From an uncultured Gammaproteobacteria bacterium (lineage in GTDB: Bacteria > Pseudomonadota > Gammaproteobacteria > Steroidobacterales > GCA-2729495), in assembly GCA_937921935.1 (NCBI GenBank), contig CAKZWQ010000005.1:62001-126000 (forward strand): DNA of 64,000 bases, read 5' to 3'. A program made the position numbers and the translations under genes. The notes beneath the pieces are model-generated. The model saw only the letters and a program-made list of their open reading frames with translations. It did no database searches and was not told where the DNA came from. Below are positions 19,001 to 29,139 of the stretch, one piece after another; position 1 is the stretch's first letter, and every line of letters begins with the position of its first letter.

Positions 19001-20367
19001 GTATGGGCACCCTGGGCATGGTGGCGGACTCGGTACACGGTGTGTTGCATGGCGCCGATCGTGAGTTCGATGCTGTCAGTACCGACACCCGCTCCCTGAG
19101 TGGCGGCGAGTTGTTCGTTGCCTTGCGCGGTCCGAATTTCGATGCCGCTGACTTTATTGACCAGGCTGAGCGTCTCGGCGCTGCCGGCGCCCTCGTTGAG
19201 CGTCGCACCGAGTGTGAACTGGCCCAGGTGGAGGTAGTCGATACCCGGCTGGCACTGGGCGACCTGGCGCGATTCTGGCGTACCCGCTTTGTACTGCCGG
19301 TTATCGGCATCACTGGCAGCAACGGCAAGACCACGGTCAAAGAAATGTGCGCGGCGATCATGCGCGTCCATTGCGGTGATGGTGCCGCCGTGCTGGCCAC
19401 CCGGGGTAATTTGAACAACGACATCGGCCTGCCGTTGATGGTTCTGGAGTTGCGCGACAGCCATCGCGCCGCCGTGCTGGAAATGGGTGCCAGTGCCGCC
19501 GGCGAGATTGATTATCTGGCGAAGATTGCAGCACCGCATATCGGCATCCTGACTAATGCCGGTCCGGCCCATCTGGAAGGTTTCGGCAGTATTTCTGGTG
19601 TCGCCCGTGCCAAGGGCGAGCTTTTTGATGCTCTCGCGGATGACGGTATCGCCATCATCAATCACGATGATGCCTACTACTCAAGCTGGCGCGAGCGCTG
19701 TGGCAGTCGGCGCGTGATCAGTTTTGGTTTGCATCCCGACGCTGATGTGCGTGCCGAAGCAATTCGTGTTGCCGAGAATGGTTGCATGGCATTTTCACTA
19801 TGCAACGGCGGCGATGTCTTCCCCGTCAGTTTGCCCATGCCCGGTCAGCACAACGTGCGCAATGCCCTGGCAGCCGCGGCAGCTGCCCTGGCGGCCGGGG
19901 TGGCTGTCGCTTCGATCCAGGCCGGCCTCTTGGCGACCAGGAATGTGGGCGGCCGCTTGCTCAGCGTGACGAGTGCGAGCGGTGCGCAGCTTTTTGACGA
20001 CAGCTATAACGCGAACCCGGCTTCTCTGGAAGCGGCCATTACGTTTCTGGCGGCCCAGCCTGGCGAGACCTGGCTGGTTCTGGGTGATATGGGCGAGCTT
20101 GGACCCGAGAGCGAACAACTACATCGTGATTGCGGCAACGTGGCGCGTGACGCCGGCCTGTCGCGCGTGTTGTGCGTGGGCGGCCTGGCCCGGGCAGCGG
20201 CCGCAGCCTTCGGTCCCGGTGGACGCAGTTTTGACTCACGCGAGGAACTGGTTGCAGCCGTTGGCAGTGAACTGAAGGCCGGTATCACTGTGCTCGTGAA
20301 AGGCTCGCGCAGCATGGGCATGGAAAAAGTCGTCGCCGGTCTGGCTGCAGCAGGCGGGGAGCGCTGA
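18991..20367 (+). CDS. murF: UDP-N-acetylmuramoyl-tripeptide--D-alanyl-D-alanine ligase MurF
   Basis: Adds D-Ala-D-Ala, completing the UDP-MurNAc-pentapeptide. The N-terminal substrate domain has the family signature [17 protein letters not shown]. The ATP loop is [14 protein letters not shown], the central domain includes [11 protein letters not shown], and the C-terminal domain has [16 protein letters not shown]. 458 residues from the ATG at 18991. A GTG at 18997 or ATG at 19003 would shorten it slightly; the overlap with murE favours a start in this cluster. Confidence 0.97.
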   Translation: MRVSMGTLGMVADSVHGVLHGADREFDAVSTDTRSLSGGELFVALRGPNFDAADFIDQAERLGAAGALVERRTECELAQVEVVDTRLALGDLARFWRTRFVLPVIGITGSNGKTTVKEMCAAIMRVHCGDGAAVLATRGNLNNDIGLPLMVLELRDSHRAAVLEMGASAAGEIDYLAKIAAPHIGILTNAGPAHLEGFGSISGVARAKGELFDALADDGIAIINHDDAYYSSWRERCGSRRVISFGLHPDADVRAEAIRVAENGCMAFSLCNGGDVFPVSLPMPGQHNVRNALAAAAAALAAGVAVASIQAGLLATRNVGGRLLSVTSASGAQLFDDSYNANPASLEAAITFLAAQPGETWLVLGDMGELGPESEQLHRDCGNVARDAGLSRVLCVGGLARAAAAAFGPGGRSFDSREELVAAVGSELKAGITVLVKGSRSMGMEKVVAGLAAAGGER

Positions 20368-20369
20368 TC

Positions 20370-21452
20370 GTGCTGTTGTACGTCTTTGACTATCTGACCG
20401 AATTCATCAGCGGCTTTAATGTCTTTAACTACCTCACCATGCGGGCCATCATGGGCGCGCTCACGGCGCTGGTAATTTCCCTGGTCTGCGGTCCCATCAT
20501 GATTCGCAGTCTGCATATCAAGCAGATCGGCGAGTCCGTGCGTCAGGACGGGCCCGAGACGCACTTGCTTAAAGCCGGTACCCCTACCATGGGCGGTGCG
20601 CTGATCCTGGTAGCGATTCTTGCCAGCACTTTGCTATGGGCAGATCTCAGTAATCATTACGTCTGGGTTGTGGTGGGTGTCACACTCGCTTTCGGTCTGA
20701 TCGGCTTTGTTGATGACTATCGCAAGCTGGTGCTGGAAGATTCCGCCGGGCTGTCGGCCCGGTCAAAGTTTTTCTGGCAGTCCCTGGTTGGCATTGTTAC
20801 CGCTTTGTCTCTGTACCTGCTCGCGGATCGGCCCGATGCCACGGCTTTGCTGGTGCCCTACCTCAAAGATGTCCTGGTGCCCCTGGGTATTTTGTTTGTT
20901 CCCTTCGCTTTCCTGGTCATTGTCGGTACCAGCAATGCGGTGAACCTGACCGATGGACTGGATGGGCTGGCCATCATGCCTGCCGTGCTGGTGGGCGGTG
21001 CCCTGGGTATTTTTGGCTATGCCACGGGCAATGCCATCTACTCGGAATACCTGAGTATTCCCTTCATTGCGGGTGCCGGCGAAATGCTGGTGTTCTGTGC
21101 TGCTCTGGCAGGCGCCGGTCTGGGCTTTCTATGGTTCAACACCTATCCGGCCCAGGTTTTCATGGGCGACATTGGCGCCCTGGCGTTGGGTGCTGCGCTG
21201 GGAACGGTTGCCATCATCGTTCGCCAGGAACTGGTGCTGCTCATCATGGGCGGCTTGTTCGTGATTGAGACCCTGTCCGTCATCATCCAGGTCGCTTCTT
21301 TCAAGTTAACCGGGCGCCGGGTTTTCCGGATGGCCCCGCTGCACCATCACTACGAACTCAAGGGTTGGGCTGAGCCCAAGGTCATCGTGCGCTTCTGGAT
21401 CATCACGGTGATCCTGGTGCTGGTGGGTTTGTCGAGTCTGAAGTTGCGGTAA
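20370..21452 (+). CDS. mraY: phospho-N-acetylmuramoyl-pentapeptide transferase MraY
   Basis: Ten-helix inner-membrane enzyme that makes lipid I from UDP-MurNAc-pentapeptide and undecaprenyl phosphate. Diagnostic segments: [13 protein letters not shown], the cytoplasmic aspartate motif [23 protein letters not shown] (metal/nucleotide-binding Asp), and the Mg2+-binding region [11 protein letters not shown], followed by [14 protein letters not shown] (HHH motif). The GTG start at 20370 gives 360 residues, the same as E. coli. Two bp after murF. Confidence 0.98.
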   Translation: MLLYVFDYLTEFISGFNVFNYLTMRAIMGALTALVISLVCGPIMIRSLHIKQIGESVRQDGPETHLLKAGTPTMGGALILVAILASTLLWADLSNHYVWVVVGVTLAFGLIGFVDDYRKLVLEDSAGLSARSKFFWQSLVGIVTALSLYLLADRPDATALLVPYLKDVLVPLGILFVPFAFLVIVGTSNAVNLTDGLDGLAIMPAVLVGGALGIFGYATGNAIYSEYLSIPFIAGAGEMLVFCAALAGAGLGFLWFNTYPAQVFMGDIGALALGAALGTVAIIVRQELVLLIMGGLFVIETLSVIIQVASFKLTGRRVFRMAPLHHHYELKGWAEPKVIVRFWIITVILVLVGLSSLKLR

Positions 21453-22825
21453 TGCGAGGGACGGCATTAGCAATGACTGACCAGGTATCGGAATCGCAAA
21501 GCTTCGCGCCGCGTGTGCTGGTGCTGGGCATGGGGTCCACCGGCGCTTCCGTGGCGCGATTCCTTGGCGCCCGCGGGGAACAGGCTGTCTTTTTCGATTC
21601 GCGCGATACTGCGCCGGCCGGCGCCGAAATTAAGGCTGCCATGCCCGAGGCTGTGCTGCACACCGGGCCTGATTTACCGAGTCTGCCGCACACGGTGGAA
21701 CGCGTCATCGTGTCACCCGGTGTGCCCCTGGACCTGCCCGCCCTGGTTACCGCGCGCAAGCGCGGGCTGGCCATTGGCAGCGACATCGATTTGTTCATGC
21801 AGGAATGCCGGGCACCGGTGATTGCCATCACCGGGTCCAATGGCAAGAGCACCGTCACGGCCATGACGGCTGCCATGCTGGAGAGCGCAGGGTGGCGGGC
21901 ACCGGCGGGGGCTAACCTTGGTCCACCGGCGCTGGATCTGCTCGATCCGCGTGCCGACGCCTATGTGCTTGAGTTGTCCAGTTTCCAGCTGGAGCGCAGT
22001 CAGCCCATCAGCGCAGCCGCCGCCGTGCTGTTGAATTTTTCTCCGGACCATCTGGACAGTCACGGCGACCTGGACAGCTATGCCGCCGCCAAGCGTCGCG
22101 TCTATGCGGCCTGCGAGCATGCCGTTATTAATCGCGATGCGCCTGAGCTTGTGGATGTCTTGCCCGCTACGGCCAGCGTTTCCGGTTTTACTCTCGGCCA
22201 GCCAGGGCCGGATGACTTCGGCATCCTGCAACACGCCGGCGCAGCGTGGCTGGGTTGCGGTGAAAGACCCTTGCTGCCCGTCAGCGATCTGCAGATCAGC
22301 GGGCGCCATAATCATGCGAATGCCCTGGCCGCCCTGGCCCTGGCTACAGCGCTGGGCGCGGACCCCTTGAGTCTGATTCCTGGTCTGCGGCAGTTCGCCG
22401 GTCTGCCCCATCGCCTGCAGTGCATTGCTCAGCATGAAGGCATTCGCTGGGTTGACGATTCCAAAGCGACCAATGTCGGCGCAGCTGTGACCAGTATTGC
22501 CAGTATTGAAGATCCCTTGGTGCTTATCGCCGGCGGTGATGCAAAAGGGGCAGACTTCTCTGCCCTGGCCGACGCCTTGCGTGGCCGCGCTGCCCGGGCT
22601 GTGCTGATGGGACGTGATCAGGCTTTGCTTGCTGCTGCCCTTGAGCCGGTTTGCGAAGTTGCCTCAGCAAAGGATATGCCCGCGGCTGTTGCCCTCGCCG
22701 GCAGTCTTGCTCAGCCGGGTACCACCGTGTTGCTGGCGCCTGCCTGCAGCAGTCTGGACATGTATGCCAGTTATGCGGCGCGTGGCGACGCATTTCGCCA
22801 GGCCGTGGAGGTGCTTTGCGTATGA
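21452..22825 (+). CDS. murD: UDP-N-acetylmuramoyl-L-alanine--D-glutamate ligase MurD
   Basis: Adds D-glutamate to UDP-MurNAc-L-Ala. The N-terminal Rossmann-like domain is VLVLGMGSTGASVARFLG, the ATP loop is ITGSNGKSTVTAM, and family segments LELSSFQLE, FSPDHLDSHG and WVDDSKATNVGA follow. Start: the ATG at 21452 overlaps the mraY stop (TAATG). An ATG at 21473 (MTDQVSE) with a GAGGG 13 nt upstream is an alternative. 457 residues; overlaps ftsW by 4 bp. Confidence 0.96.
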   Translation: MRGTALAMTDQVSESQSFAPRVLVLGMGSTGASVARFLGARGEQAVFFDSRDTAPAGAEIKAAMPEAVLHTGPDLPSLPHTVERVIVSPGVPLDLPALVTARKRGLAIGSDIDLFMQECRAPVIAITGSNGKSTVTAMTAAMLESAGWRAPAGANLGPPALDLLDPRADAYVLELSSFQLERSQPISAAAAVLLNFSPDHLDSHGDLDSYAAAKRRVYAACEHAVINRDAPELVDVLPATASVSGFTLGQPGPDDFGILQHAGAAWLGCGERPLLPVSDLQISGRHNHANALAALALATALGADPLSLIPGLRQFAGLPHRLQCIAQHEGIRWVDDSKATNVGAAVTSIASIEDPLVLIAGGDAKGADFSALADALRGRAARAVLMGRDQALLAAALEPVCEVASAKDMPAAVALAGSLAQPGTTVLLAPACSSLDMYASYAARGDAFRQAVEVLCV

Positions 22826-24003
22826 GTCGCGCTGCACCAGCCAGCTCGGCATCGGCACAATCCAGCGCGGGCCTGGACCCGGCTTTGCTGGTCATCATCG
22901 CCCTGTTGCTGGGTGGCGGTCTGATCATGCTCGTTTCCGCATCCGTTGCTTTGGCCGAACGCAACACCGGAGATTCACTGTTCTATCTGGAGCGCCAGCT
23001 GGTGGCTGCAGTCATTGGTCTGGTTGCCGCAGCAGCTGTGCTGCGCATTCCGACTGAAACCTGGTCGCGCGCCGGCCTGATGCTCCCGTGTCTGGCCCTG
23101 GTCTTACTGGTCATGGTGTTGATACCCGGCCTGGGGTACACGGTGAACGGCAGCACTCGCTGGTTGCGGGTGGCCGGAGTTAACGTGCAGGTTGCGGAGC
23201 CTGCCAGGCTGTTACTGCTTGCTTATATCGCCGGTTACAGCGTGCGTCATGCCCAGGCGTTGCAGAATTCCATCGGCGGATTCATTAAACCCATGCTCCT
23301 GGTTCTTGCAGCCTGTGTGCTGTTGCTGGTGCAGCCGGACTTTGGTTCCTGTGCCGTGCTGCTGATCGTCGCCTTCGCCATGTTATTCGTGGCCGGCGCC
23401 CGCTGGCGTGATGTGTTGTTACTGTCAGGTCTGGCCGTGATCGCCGGTGTGCTGCTCATCGGCACCTCAGCCTATCGACTGGGCCGTATTACCGGCTTCA
23501 TGGATCCCTGGGCCGATCCCTACGCCAAGGGATTCCAGCTGGTGCAGTCCCTGATTGCCATCGGCAGTGGTGAATGGTTTGGTGTCGGCCTCGGCGGGGG
23601 GGTGCAGAAACTTTTCTATCTGCCCGAAGCACACACGGACTTTGTATTCGCGGTTATCGCCGAAGAGTTCGGCCTGGTGGGCAGCATCACTATCATTCTG
23701 CTGTTCGGGGCGCTGGTCTGGCGCGGTCTGCAGATAGCCCGGGACAGCGCCGCCAGCGGCCACCTTTACCAGGCCAATCTGGCTTTCGGTATTGCCCTCT
23801 GGCAGGGGCTGCAGGCCTTCATCAATATCGGCGTCAACATGGGAGCCTTGCCGACCAAGGGCTTGCCACTGCCCCTGATCAGTTATGGCCGCAGTAGCCT
23901 GATCATCACCCTGATCGCCCTGGCATTGCTGTTACGTATCGACTGGGAGAACCGTCAGCCCGTGCCCAGAAAGCCCCGCCGGCGGCGGGCGGCCGCGCGA
24001 TGA
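22822..24003 (+). CDS. ftsW: septal peptidoglycan glycosyltransferase FtsW
   Basis: SEDS-family lipid II polymerase, partner of FtsI. About ten membrane helices. SEDS landmarks: NGSTRWLRVAGVNVQVAEPARL (catalytic-region Trp/Arg/Glu segment), LVQPDFGS with the putative catalytic Asp, FQLVQSLIAIGSGEWFGVGLGGGVQKLFYLPEAHTDFVFAVIAEEFGLVG is represented here by positions 23533-23682, and the C-terminal GLPLPLISYGRSS. Start: the ATG at 22822 overlaps the murD stop (ATGA) and gives 393 residues; the longer open frame is inside murD. Confidence 0.97.
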   Translation: MSRAAPASSASAQSSAGLDPALLVIIALLLGGGLIMLVSASVALAERNTGDSLFYLERQLVAAVIGLVAAAAVLRIPTETWSRAGLMLPCLALVLLVMVLIPGLGYTVNGSTRWLRVAGVNVQVAEPARLLLLAYIAGYSVRHAQALQNSIGGFIKPMLLVLAACVLLLVQPDFGSCAVLLIVAFAMLFVAGARWRDVLLLSGLAVIAGVLLIGTSAYRLGRITGFMDPWADPYAKGFQLVQSLIAIGSGEWFGVGLGGGVQKLFYLPEAHTDFVFAVIAEEFGLVGSITIILLFGALVWRGLQIARDSAASGHLYQANLAFGIALWQGLQAFINIGVNMGALPTKGLPLPLISYGRSSLIITLIALALLLRIDWENRQPVPRKPRRRRAAAR

Positions 24004-25082
24004 CGGCACCGATATTGATTATGGCCGGTGGCACCGGGGGGCATGTTTTTCCTGCCCTGGCGGTGGCACGCGAGTTACAAGCGAACGATGCCACGGTGAT
24101 CTGGCTGGGCACGCAACGGGGCATCGAAGCGGAACTGGTTCCCGCGGCTGGCATCACCCTGGAGTGGGTACGGGTGAGTGGTCTGCGTGGCAAAGGCCTG
24201 CTGGCATGGCTACTGGCGCCCTGGCGGCTGCTGGTCGCGCTGTTCGACGCCTTGCGCGTGGTTCGCCGGCGCCGTCCCCGAGTCGTCCTGGGTATGGGTG
24301 GTTTTGCATCCGGACCGGGTGGTCTGGCGGCCTGGTTGCTGGGTCGACCCCTGGTTATTCATGAACAGAATTCTGTCGCGGGCCTGACCAATCGTCTTCT
24401 GGCTGGATTTGCCCGGGAAGTGCTGGAAGCCTTCCCGGGCAGTTTTTCCGGTCGTGCGCCCACCCGCGTCGTTGGCAATCCCGTGCGTCCAGAAATCTTC
24501 GCTCTAGCCGAACCGGAGCAGCGCCTGGCTGCCCGCAGCGGGCCATTGCGGGTGCTGGTGCTCGGCGGCAGTCAGGGGGCCCTGGCTTTGAATGAAACTG
24601 TGGCGCAGGCGATGGCCTTGCTGCCGGCTGACGGCCGTCCCGAAATTCATCACCAGGCTGGCCGTGCAACCCTCGCGCGGGCCGAAGCCGCCTACCAGGA
24701 TGCGGGTGTCGAGGCTCGCGTAGACGCCTTTATCGATGACATATCTGCCGCCTACGGCTGGGCAGATCTGGTTATCTGTCGGGCCGGTGCGCTGACGGTG
24801 GCTGAGCTGGCTGCCGCAGGTGTCGGTTCGGTATTGATTCCTTACCCGGCTGCCGTTGACGATCATCAGACCAGGAATGCCCGATATCTGGCTGATGCCG
24901 ATGCGGCCGTGTTATTGCCCCAGTCTGAACTGACTCCGGCGCGGCTGGCCGCAGAAATCCAAAGCTGCGCGACGAACCGCAGTCTGGTCCTCGCTCGCGC
25001 CCGGGCTGCCCGCGATCTGGCCCAGCCGGCAGCAACCCAGGCTGTCGCTGACTGCTGCCTGCGCTGGGGTGCCGACGCATGA
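24000..25082 (+). CDS. murG: undecaprenyldiphospho-muramoylpentapeptide beta-N-acetylglucosaminyltransferase MurG
   Basis: Peripheral inner-membrane GT-B enzyme converting lipid I to lipid II. G-loop 1 is [16 protein letters not shown]; the second glycine-rich loop is [25 protein letters not shown] and the third loop [13 protein letters not shown] follow. The C-terminal UDP-GlcNAc-binding segment is [20 protein letters not shown]. 360 residues. Overlaps ftsW and murC by 4 bp each. Confidence 0.98.
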   Translation: MTAPILIMAGGTGGHVFPALAVARELQANDATVIWLGTQRGIEAELVPAAGITLEWVRVSGLRGKGLLAWLLAPWRLLVALFDALRVVRRRRPRVVLGMGGFASGPGGLAAWLLGRPLVIHEQNSVAGLTNRLLAGFAREVLEAFPGSFSGRAPTRVVGNPVRPEIFALAEPEQRLAARSGPLRVLVLGGSQGALALNETVAQAMALLPADGRPEIHHQAGRATLARAEAAYQDAGVEARVDAFIDDISAAYGWADLVICRAGALTVAELAAAGVGSVLIPYPAAVDDHQTRNARYLADADAAVLLPQSELTPARLAAEIQSCATNRSLVLARARAARDLAQPAATQAVADCCLRWGADA

Positions 25083-26497
25083 AAGATCGGATGCGCAAAG
25101 TCAATCGCATTCACTTCATCGGCATTGGTGGCGTTGGTATGGGTGGCATCGCCGAGGTACTGCTGAACCTGGGTTACCAAGTGCAGGGTTCTGATTTGCG
25201 TGAGTCATCCGTCACCCGTCGCTTACGTTCCCTTGGCGCCAGTATCGAGATTGGTCACCGGGCCGAAAATGTTGCCGATGCTGATGTGGTGGTGGTGTCA
25301 ACGGCCATTGATGAAGGCAATCCCGAGGTCAAGGCGGCGCGGGACGCGCGCCGACCGGTGGTACAGCGCGCAGAGATGTTAGCGGAGCTTATGCGCTTTC
25401 GGCAGGCCATCGCGGTTTCCGGCACCCACGGTAAGACGACAACGACCAGCCTGGTGGCAAGCGTCCTGGGTGAGGCCGGTCAGGATCCAACCTTCGTTAT
25501 TGGCGGGCGGCTGAAGAGTGCCGATACCAACGGGCGTCTCGGCGCCGGTCCCTGGTTGGTTGCCGAGGCTGATGAAAGTGACGCTTCGTTCATGCACCTG
25601 CAGCCGGTGATCTCTGTTGTTACCAACATTGATGCAGACCACATGTCTACCTACGGCGGTGATCTGGATCGCTTGCGCAACAGCTTTGTTGAGTTTCTGC
25701 ATAACCTGCCTTTTTATGGGCTCGCCGTTGTCTGTCTGGACGATCCGGGTGTTGCTGCGGTATTGCCGGAGATCAAGCGGGCAACCCTGACCTATGGCAC
25801 TTGTGCCGAGGCAGATGTGCAGGCACTGGACATCAAAGCCGATGGCCCGCGGACTCGCTTCAAGGTCCGCTTCCCGGGACGCGACACAGCCACTTCCGTG
25901 ACCCTGAACTTGCCCGGCCGGCATAACGTGCTCAATGCCCTGGCCGCTTGCGCTATTGCCTATGAACTGGAGCTGGACGAAAAGGCCATGGCCCGCGCCC
26001 TGGAGAACTTCCAGGGTATCGACCGGCGCCTGCAAGTCCTGGATGAAGTGCCGACGCGTGCCGGCAAGGTGCTGTTCGTGGATGATTATGGCCATCATCC
26101 GACAGAAATTGCTGCCACCCTGGAAGCGGCCAGGGCTGCCTGGCCCGAGCGCCGCATCGTGGTGGTTTTTCAGCCCCATCGTTACACGCGCACGCGTGAT
26201 CTGCTGGATGACTTTGCCGCTGTTCTAACCTCTGCCGATAGCCTGTTTGTCTGCGAGGTTTATCCGGCCGGTGAAGATCCCATTCCGGGGGCCGACGGTC
26301 GTGCTATCTGTCGCGCAGTGCGAGGTCATGGCCGCATTGAGCCGGTGTTTGTGCCGGAGCTGGACAAGTTGCCGGACCAGCTTGGCGATTCCTTGCAGGC
26401 CGGTGATCTGGTTCTTACCCTGGGCGCAGGGGATATCGGTACGGCCGCAGCGGCCTTGCCGGCCGCTCTGGCCATTGCCCGGCAGGTGCACCCATGA
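25079..26497 (+). CDS. murC: UDP-N-acetylmuramate--L-alanine ligase MurC
   Basis: Adds L-alanine to UDP-MurNAc. The N-terminal fold is [18 protein letters not shown], the ATP loop [11 protein letters not shown], and the central domain contains [11 protein letters not shown] and [13 protein letters not shown]. The C-terminal domain has [18 protein letters not shown]. 472 residues. It is linked by ATGA overlaps to murG and murB, as usual for this cluster. Confidence 0.98.
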   Translation: MKDRMRKVNRIHFIGIGGVGMGGIAEVLLNLGYQVQGSDLRESSVTRRLRSLGASIEIGHRAENVADADVVVVSTAIDEGNPEVKAARDARRPVVQRAEMLAELMRFRQAIAVSGTHGKTTTTSLVASVLGEAGQDPTFVIGGRLKSADTNGRLGAGPWLVAEADESDASFMHLQPVISVVTNIDADHMSTYGGDLDRLRNSFVEFLHNLPFYGLAVVCLDDPGVAAVLPEIKRATLTYGTCAEADVQALDIKADGPRTRFKVRFPGRDTATSVTLNLPGRHNVLNALAACAIAYELELDEKAMARALENFQGIDRRLQVLDEVPTRAGKVLFVDDYGHHPTEIAATLEAARAAWPERRIVVVFQPHRYTRTRDLLDDFAAVLTSADSLFVCEVYPAGEDPIPGADGRAICRAVRGHGRIEPVFVPELDKLPDQLGDSLQAGDLVLTLGAGDIGTAAAALPAALAIARQVHP

Positions 26498-27402
26498 ACG
26501 CGGCCATGCCCGCAAGCGGGGCAGGCCAGCTGCGTCCGCATGAGCCCATGTCACGCCATACCTCATGGCGTGTGGGCGGCGAAGCCGAACTTTATTTCCG
26601 GCCTGACACGCGTGCGCAGCTCATCAGTTTTCTCAAGGACCTGGACCCGGTGACTCCCTTGCTGTGGGTTGGTTTGGGTAGCAATTTGCTGGTCCGTGAC
26701 GGCGGTATTCGCGGCGTCGTGATCGCCACGGCCCGGGCCCTGGGTCAAGTGGAGCAGCTGCCTGACAATGTCGTGGCGGCGGGCGCCGGTGTGCCCTGTA
26801 CGGCGCTGGCTCGCCGTTGCGCTCGCTGGGGACTCGGGCCGGCCGAATTTTTTGCCGGCATTCCCGGCACGGTGGGCGGGGCCTTGACCATGAACGCTGG
26901 CGCTTTTGACGGCGCCACTTGGGATCGGGTGCTGAGCGTGGAGACCGTCGATCGGTCTGGCACGGTTCGTCATCGTTCGCCGGCGGACTTTGAGGTGGCT
27001 TACCGCCATGTCAGTGGGCCCGCGGGCGAGTGGTTTCTGGGTGCAAATTTTGGTTTTCAGGCCGCCGACGGCGATGCCCTGGCGCGGGTGCAGCAACTCA
27101 TGCAGCAGCGACAGGATAGCCAGCCCCTGGGCGAAGCCAGCTGTGGCTCGGTATTTCGCAATCCGCCCGACGATTTCGCTGCCCGTCTGATCGAAGCAGC
27201 CGATCTCAAAGGTCATGCTATCGGTGGCGCGATCGTTTCCGACAAGCATGCCAATTTCATTCTCAATACGGGGAACGCCACTGCGGCCGACGTCGAGCAG
27301 TTGATTCACCATGTCCAGGACGTGGTGATGGCCCGGCACGGTGTCACGCTGGTGCCTGAAGTGCACATCGTCGGTGAAGCTGCTGGGGCGGACGTGTCAT
27401 GA
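26494..27402 (+). CDS. murB: UDP-N-acetylenolpyruvoylglucosamine reductase MurB
   Basis: FAD enzyme reducing the MurA product to UDP-MurNAc with NADPH. FAD-binding loop [36 protein letters not shown]; the proton-donor Ser segment CGSVFRNP; and the C-terminal [15 protein letters not shown]-like stretch (VSDKHANFI here). It lacks the extra loop of the E. coli type and looks like a type II MurB (302 residues). Placement between murC and ddl fits type II clusters. ATGA overlaps on both sides. Confidence 0.97.
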   Translation: MNAAMPASGAGQLRPHEPMSRHTSWRVGGEAELYFRPDTRAQLISFLKDLDPVTPLLWVGLGSNLLVRDGGIRGVVIATARALGQVEQLPDNVVAAGAGVPCTALARRCARWGLGPAEFFAGIPGTVGGALTMNAGAFDGATWDRVLSVETVDRSGTVRHRSPADFEVAYRHVSGPAGEWFLGANFGFQAADGDALARVQQLMQQRQDSQPLGEASCGSVFRNPPDDFAARLIEAADLKGHAIGGAIVSDKHANFILNTGNATAADVEQLIHHVQDVVMARHGVTLVPEVHIVGEAAGADVS

Positions 27403-28361
27403 GCGGGAGCGCTTCAGTAATTAAAGACCCTGCAGACTTCGGTCGGGTTGCGGTGCTGCTGGGTGGTAACTCGGCAGAGCGAGAGATTTCCCTGCTGTCC
27501 GGGCAGGCCGTTCTTGAAGCTTTGCAGCGTCAGGGCGTCGATGCCTATCCCGTGGATCCGGTGGATGGCCTGTTCGAACAGTTCTCCGCCGTGAGTTTTG
27601 ATCGGGTCTGGATTGCCCTGCATGGGCGCGGTGGTGAAGACGGCAGCATGCAGGGATTGCTTGGCCTCATGGGCGTGCCTTTTACCGGTAGCGGTGTACT
27701 GGGCTCGGCCGTCAGCATGGACAAGTTGCGCTCCAAGCAACTGTTTGTCGGCTGTGGTTTCGCCACACCGGAGTTCCTGGAGCTGACCAGCCCCGATGAT
27801 TTCGCGGCGGTGCCTGCCAAGCTGGGTTTTCCGGTCATGGTCAAGCCGGCTGACGAGGGGTCGAGTATTGGTCTGGCCCGGGCCGACGATGCGCCGAGCC
27901 TGGCAGCAGCTTACCAAGCGGCAGCCGCTTTTGACTGCCCGGTGCTGGCCGAAGGCTGGGTTAGCGGGCCCGAGTACACGGCTGCCATTCTGCAGGATCG
28001 GGTTCTGCCCCTGATCCGGATTGACGCCGGTGAGGGCTTCTACGATTACGACGCCAAATATTTCAGCGATCAGACACGCTACATCTGCCCCTGCGGCCTG
28101 GCACCGGAAGTGGAGGCCGAGTACGCCGCCCTTTGCCTGAATGCATTTCGCGCCGTTGGCGCAACAGGCTGGGGCCGTGTCGACTTCATGGTAGATGAAG
28201 CCGGTCAGGCCCTTTTGCTGGAGGTGAATACCGTGCCCGGCATGACCAGCCATAGCCTGGTTCCCATGGCCGCGGCCCAGGCGGGGATCAGTTTTGATGA
28301 GCTGGTCTGGCAGATCCTCGAAACCTCATGCACGGAGGCTGCGTATGCCCGGTCGAGTTAA
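27399..28361 (+). CDS. ddl: D-alanine--D-alanine ligase Ddl
   Basis: ATP-grasp enzyme making the D-Ala-D-Ala used by MurF. N-terminal VAVLLGGNSAEREISLLSG; HGRGGEDGSMQGLL; ATP-binding VKPADEGSSIGLA; and the metal-binding end LLEVNTVPGMTSHSLVPMAA. 320 residues. A 4-bp overlap with murB and a 17-bp overlap with ftsQ keep it within the cluster transcript. Confidence 0.97.
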   Translation: MSGSASVIKDPADFGRVAVLLGGNSAEREISLLSGQAVLEALQRQGVDAYPVDPVDGLFEQFSAVSFDRVWIALHGRGGEDGSMQGLLGLMGVPFTGSGVLGSAVSMDKLRSKQLFVGCGFATPEFLELTSPDDFAAVPAKLGFPVMVKPADEGSSIGLARADDAPSLAAAYQAAAAFDCPVLAEGWVSGPEYTAAILQDRVLPLIRIDAGEGFYDYDAKYFSDQTRYICPCGLAPEVEAEYAALCLNAFRAVGATGWGRVDFMVDEAGQALLLEVNTVPGMTSHSLVPMAAAQAGISFDELVWQILETSCTEAAYARSS

Positions 28362-29139
28362 TCGACGTCGCAAGGCGCAACCCAGTAAGCCGAAACTGCG
28401 GTTGCCGGCGATCAACTGGCATCGCGTAGTCGGTGGGCTGGCAGCCGCGTGTGTGGTGGCTGCGGTGTATGTGTCATCGGTCTGGTTGATGGATCAGCCC
28501 ATTACTGCTGTCTCCATTGAGGGGCCCTTTGAGCGGGTATCAGCAGTCCAGTTGCAGGATGCCCTGGCCAACCAGGTGCAGACAGGTTTCCTGAGTGCCG
28601 ACATCGGCAAGATCCAGCGCGCCGCGGTTCGCCTGCCCTGGATTGCTACAGCGAGTGTGCAGCGACGCTGGCCCGGCACCCTGGTTGTCACCGTCACGGA
28701 AGAAGAGCCCGCAGCTTGCTGGGGCAAAGAGGGCCTGCTGAACCAGGCCGGCGAACTTTTTGCCCAGGCCGGTGATCATCTGCCCGCCGAATTGCCGCGG
28801 CTTAATGGGCCCGACGGAACTGAGGCCAAGGTGGCGGCCATGTATTTCCGCGTCGAACAGCAACTCGAGCAGCGGGGTCTGGCTGCTCTGAGTCTTGATC
28901 TGGATGCTCGCGGCGCCTGGACCTTCCGCTTAAACAACGGCGTGAGTGTGCGCCTGGGCGCAGCAGCTGTTGAACAACGGCTGAGTCGCTTCTTTCGGAT
29001 TCTTGATCTTGGGGTGCCCATGAACGCTGAGCAGGTTGCCTACGTAGACATGCGTTACCCGAATGGTTTCGTGATTGGCTGGCGTGAGGCGCAGTCGGCA
29101 GATTCAGAGCCGGAGGTCAAAGGTGAACCCCGTGTCTAA
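28345..29139 (+). CDS. ftsQ: cell division protein FtsQ
   Basis: Bitopic division protein linking FtsK to the FtsLB-FtsWI module. Basic cytoplasmic tail (residues 1 to about 28), one membrane helix (about 29-50), then a POTRA domain (AVSIEGPFERVSAVQLQDAL) and the FtsQ beta domain (LPWIATASVQRRWPGTLVVTVTEEEP). The ATG at 28345 with GGAGG 6 nt upstream gives 264 residues, starting inside the ddl 3' end. The 3' end overlaps ftsA by 17 bp. Confidence 0.95.
   Translation: MPGRVNRRRKAQPSKPKLRLPAINWHRVVGGLAAACVVAAVYVSSVWLMDQPITAVSIEGPFERVSAVQLQDALANQVQTGFLSADIGKIQRAAVRLPWIATASVQRRWPGTLVVTVTEEEPAACWGKEGLLNQAGELFAQAGDHLPAELPRLNGPDGTEAKVAAMYFRVEQQLEQRGLAALSLDLDARGAWTFRLNNGVSVRLGAAAVEQRLSRFFRILDLGVPMNAEQVAYVDMRYPNGFVIGWREAQSADSEPEVKGEPRV

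Noticed and set aside
22651-22821. Upstream extension of ftsW into murD
   Set aside because: The ATGA junction start at 22822 matches FtsW length. The extension is the murD 3' end read in another frame.
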